DNA from: Lactarius indigo | Lineage: Eukaryota; Basidiomycota; Agaricomycetes; Russulales; Russulaceae | DNA: 64,000 bases | Direction: 5' to 3' | NCBI GenBank assembly: GCA_025766275.1 | Contig: JAFKAC010000003.1 | Span: forward strand, 1,240,001-1,304,000 | Shown: in pieces, positions 61,360-64,000 of the stretch | Layout of the letters: each line of letters opens with the position of its first letter | Numbering within the stretch: the first letter of the stretch is position 1 | Notes under the pieces: generated by a model | What the model saw: the letters and a program-made list of their open reading frames with translations, nothing else | Databases searched by the model: none | Told to the model about the DNA's origin: nothing | Made by a program: the position numbers and the translations under genes

Positions 61360-62874
61360 ATGATCCCTTCGATTCATTGCGTTGCGCTGGCCGCACTTTC
61401 TCTCATCCTTCCCTTTTCGTCCGCTGCCACTACTGGGCACGAGCGCAGGGCAACGACCTGCAACGGCTTCTCTCAAGTATTTATCTCCCATGCATCACTC
61501 ATCGTCAGAGGATTAATCAAGTCCGCAGTTCTGCGATAGGAGTTATGGAAATATCACTTTTGTCGGTGCCCACGACTCTTACGCAGTTGGGACTAGCAAC
61601 TGTGAGTTTACCTGTTGTGTGGAGATGAGTTACACCCTGACCATTTCTTAGTGTTTGCGAACCAAGATTACAATGGTACGTCGACATGTTAGGGTTTCTT
61701 CGTGCAGTTTTCATCTCTTTCTAGTGACCCAACAATTAAACGATGGGATTCGGATGCTCCAAATGCAAGCCCACAACCAGGGAGGCACCATCCAATTGTG
61801 TCACACTAGCTGCGTAAGCCGAAACAATACTTTCATAATTCCTCGGGATCTGACTGCGCTTTCGTCAGACCTTGTTCAACGGTGGTACTCTCCAGAGTTA
61901 CCTCCAATCAGGTGAGAGGGGAACACAGCCACTCGTACCTGGCGCCTCGCTCTAATCGGACCATCAGTTAAATCTTGGATGGATTCGAATCCCAATGATG
62001 GTGCGAAAATTTGCCGGTCTTCGTTCGAGAACTACCTGAGATCACGATGACCTTGCAGTCGTGTCACTTTTGATCGTGAATTCAGACGGTTTTAAACCAA
62101 CTGACTACGACACGGTGTTCAAAGCGGTCGGGCTGGATGCTCTATCGTATTCTCCTTCTTCAGCGACCACTTCTGTAGGGTCATGGCCTTCCCTTGGCTC
62201 GTTGATAGACTCAGGCAAACGGTTGATTACATTCATGGACACTGGGGCAGATTTCACCTCTGTACCCTACATCATCGATGGTGCGTCCGGCCTGTTTTCA
62301 TTCATCATTGGCAGACCAGCCGCCCACACTCCTACGTTAGAATTCACAAATGTGTGGGAGACCGCATTTGACGTGACAGACACCACATTTGACTGTAACG
62401 TGAACCGGACAAAGGGAGATCCGAGTACGCAACTGTACTTGATCAATCATTTTCTGGACAAGATCGTCCTCGGGCAGCCTGCTCCTAACCCCGAGGCCGC
62501 GAATGTTACGAATAGTGTGAGCGGAACGGGGTCATTAGGCTTACAAGTGCAGACCTGTGCTGCCGCAAACGGTCGGAACCCTAATTTCATGCTTGTTGAC
62601 GTATGTGTCTTTGTTTGGATTTGCCAAGGCGACAGCTCACTCTATACAGTTCTACGAGTTTGGTGGCGGTAGCGTGTTCGAGGTTGCTGCCACTGCCAAT
62701 GGCGTTACATATGACCCCGCAACGCCGGTACCCTCACCACTTACTTCAGGCACTGCAACAACATCTGCAACGTCCGTACCGAATGGCGCTGTGTTACACT
62801 TCGGGACCGGGAATTTGGTTATCCCAGTAGTGATGTCCCTTGGTTTGCTGGTAGGATCATTAAGCGTTCTTTAA
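61360..62874 (+). CDS. Secreted PLC-like phosphodiesterase, possibly GPI-anchored
   Basis: Start MIPSIHCVALAALSLILPFS is a signal peptide ending near SSA. Exon 1 61360-61476, then several short exons. FCDRSYGNITFVGAHDSYAV holds the first His of the PI-PLC X-like fold. Then QQLNDGIRMLQMQAHNQGGT and IQLCHTSC, LFNGGTLQSYLQS, VKSWMDSNPNDVVSLLIVNS, LITFMDTGADFTSVPYIIDG and NPNFMLVDFYEFGGGSVFEV. The C-terminus after a Thr/Ser-rich stretch is a hydrophobic segment ending at 62874, as expected for a GPI-anchor signal. Related fungal extracellular PLC-like proteins have no settled substrate. Confidence 0.85.
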
Positions 62875-62940
62875 AGCAAATTTACTCGATTCTTGACCCT
62901 ATACATACGGACTGGCACTAATTCGGATCACATGTACATT

Positions 62941-63092
62941 CGTGACGAAAAGGACTATAAAGTAGGGTGGATCTCAGATTTAGTTGTTTTGTGGTGGCGT
63001 GACTGTGACCCAAGATAAGCAACGCGTGCAACTTTCTGGCCAAAAAGCAAAGCGCGTGAAGAAAAGCGAACCGGATTTGCAGCCAGAACCAG
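62941..63092 (+). promoter_or_regulatory. Promoter of the gene at 63093
   Basis: A TATA-like element, ctataaag, lies at about 62954-62961, some 130 bases before the start codon, with no competing gene. Confidence 0.45.
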
Positions 63093-64000
63093 ATGAGTTT
63101 TCAAAATTTTCGCCTAGATGGAATATCCGTTCAGCCCGCCCAAACCCCATCTTATTCAACCCCAACCCCTGCCCCCGCCAGCAACATACAGAATGGCGGT
63201 GCTACGAGGAGCACCCAGCGAGGACCGTACGGCTCTGGCGACATGGACGATGGCTACACCCTAGTTTTCGAGAATATAGCAGCCTTCCAGGCCTGGAGGG
63301 CGAAGGAAGAAGAGGAAAAGGTGGTCGAGTTTGTCAAAGGGGATACCCACGGATCCAAGGCCGTGCCTCCCCGTTTCAAAGACCACGTCAAGCTAGTTTG
63401 CGCACGCCATTCAAGGAGCGCAAGGAAAAAGTACGTCAAGAAGTTCCCTGAGAGGGTACGAAAAGTACCCAGTCGCAAGGTCTGCCCAGTACATTTTGTG
63501 CTTTTTACAAACCCATTCTCACTTTTGGGACTAGCTGGAGGGCAGAGGCTGTCCGGCTTCGATCAGCTATAAGACCTATTTTGACACTTCTGAGGTCCGA
63601 GTATGTTGTATGTGTACTTGCTTTGCCTCCATCCACCCTCTACGATTCCTCGCCGAGCGCTGAACACTCGCAGATATGTCGCAACACTCTCACGAAATCG
63701 GATCCGCGAATCTACCGTTTACCAGCCGCGGTCGGCGCGCTCAGGCCGCCTCCAAGTCAACACTGGCGAGTCCCCATCCCACTACACCTCAGGCGACCAC
63801 CGCAGTCCCATCCCAAGCTGGCGTTTCGGGAATCCCGCAATCAAATGGGTTAGCTGCTGCGCAACCTGTGCGTGCACAGCCAGACCCGCCGCTCGCCTTC
63901 TCCACACCGTATCCGCACTTCCCATCCATGACCATGCCGCTTCCTCAGGGCTTGGGCAGCGCTACACCCCTCCCCGTACCCACGTCTGCGTTGTCTGTAC
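63093..64000 (+). CDS. Putative FAR1/FLYWCH-like DNA-binding protein, 5' part
   Basis: Starts MSFQNFRLDGISVQPAQTPS and runs off the window. Exon 1 ends KKFPERVRKVPSRK near 63478; the intron ends tag near 63535; exon 2 LEGRGCPASISYKTYFDTSE ends with VC and the donor gtatgt near 63608; exon 3 begins MSQHSHEIGSANLPFT. The conserved core (AFQAWRAKEEEEKVVEFVKG, KLVCARHSRSARKKYVKK, GCPASI, HSHEIG) is a compact Cys/His arrangement widespread in basidiomycetes, resembling FAR1/WRKY-GCM1-type zinc-binding DNA-binding domains. The Pro/Ser/Thr-rich continuation looks like a regulatory region. Family naming is tentative. Confidence 0.65.

Noticed and set aside
61980..62010. tRNA T-arm-like sequence (gattcgaatccc)
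   Set aside because: No acceptor or anticodon stem can be drawn around it and it lies in a coding exon of the PLC-like gene (KSWMDSNPND).

Overview
The window reads as nuclear DNA of a basidiomycete fungus, most likely a mushroom-forming Agaricomycete. Genes are densely packed, carry many introns of about 48-70 bases with GT...AG ends and CTNAY-like branch sites, and encode eukaryotic fungal families (VPS13, AP-2 alpha, REV3, ELO elongase, RasGAP, DPH7, SDH3). No bacterial features, rRNA, tRNA or CRISPR arrays were seen.

Layout. 1-1558 (+) is the 3' part of a NIPA-type magnesium transporter. 1559-4179 has no gene I can establish and may hold a decayed one. 4180-8506 (+) is a DENN-domain protein. 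8507-11408 holds SDH3 (-) between two copies of the DENN/VPS13 tail-to-tail junction, one copy intact and one decayed. 11409-23143 (-) is one very large VPS13 lipid-transfer gene. 23695-24247 (+) is a small unknown gene. 24577-25834 (+) is an ELO fatty-acid elongase with an apparent one-base frameshift. 26460-29361 (+) is a PH-C2-RasGAP protein. 29497-32859 (-) is AP-2 alpha adaptin, and 33062-37343 (-) is a DEVH-box RNA helicase.

37344-47900 is the mobile-element zone. A TTA-flanked, 838-base inverted-repeat element lies at 38545-39382. A complete Ty3/gypsy chromovirus lies at 39927-46933, with 366-base LTRs, an AATCC target duplication, gag, pol-chromodomain and an unusual third ORF with two zinc knuckles. 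A decayed JAC1/HscB-like gene follows. Gene-dense sequence then resumes: DysF-domain protein (+), TMEM135-like (+), DPH7 (-), AGTRAP-like (+), REV3 (-), glucose-6-phosphate 1-epimerase (-), a secreted PLC-like protein (+) and the start of a putative DNA-binding protein (+).

The cellular genes are not a pathway cluster; they are housekeeping neighbours (membrane contact and vesicle traffic, mitochondria, lipid synthesis, translation-factor modification, DNA damage tolerance). The most interesting material is the retrotransposon: its LTR/PBS complementarity predicts Tf1-like self-priming, gag and pol are linked by a candidate -1 frameshift site, and it has an additional zinc-knuckle ORF. Next in interest are the transition-rich decayed duplication around SDH3 and several apparent frame breaks in otherwise conserved genes. 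All exon structures were built by eye from splice signals and protein similarity recalled from memory; no database search was run.
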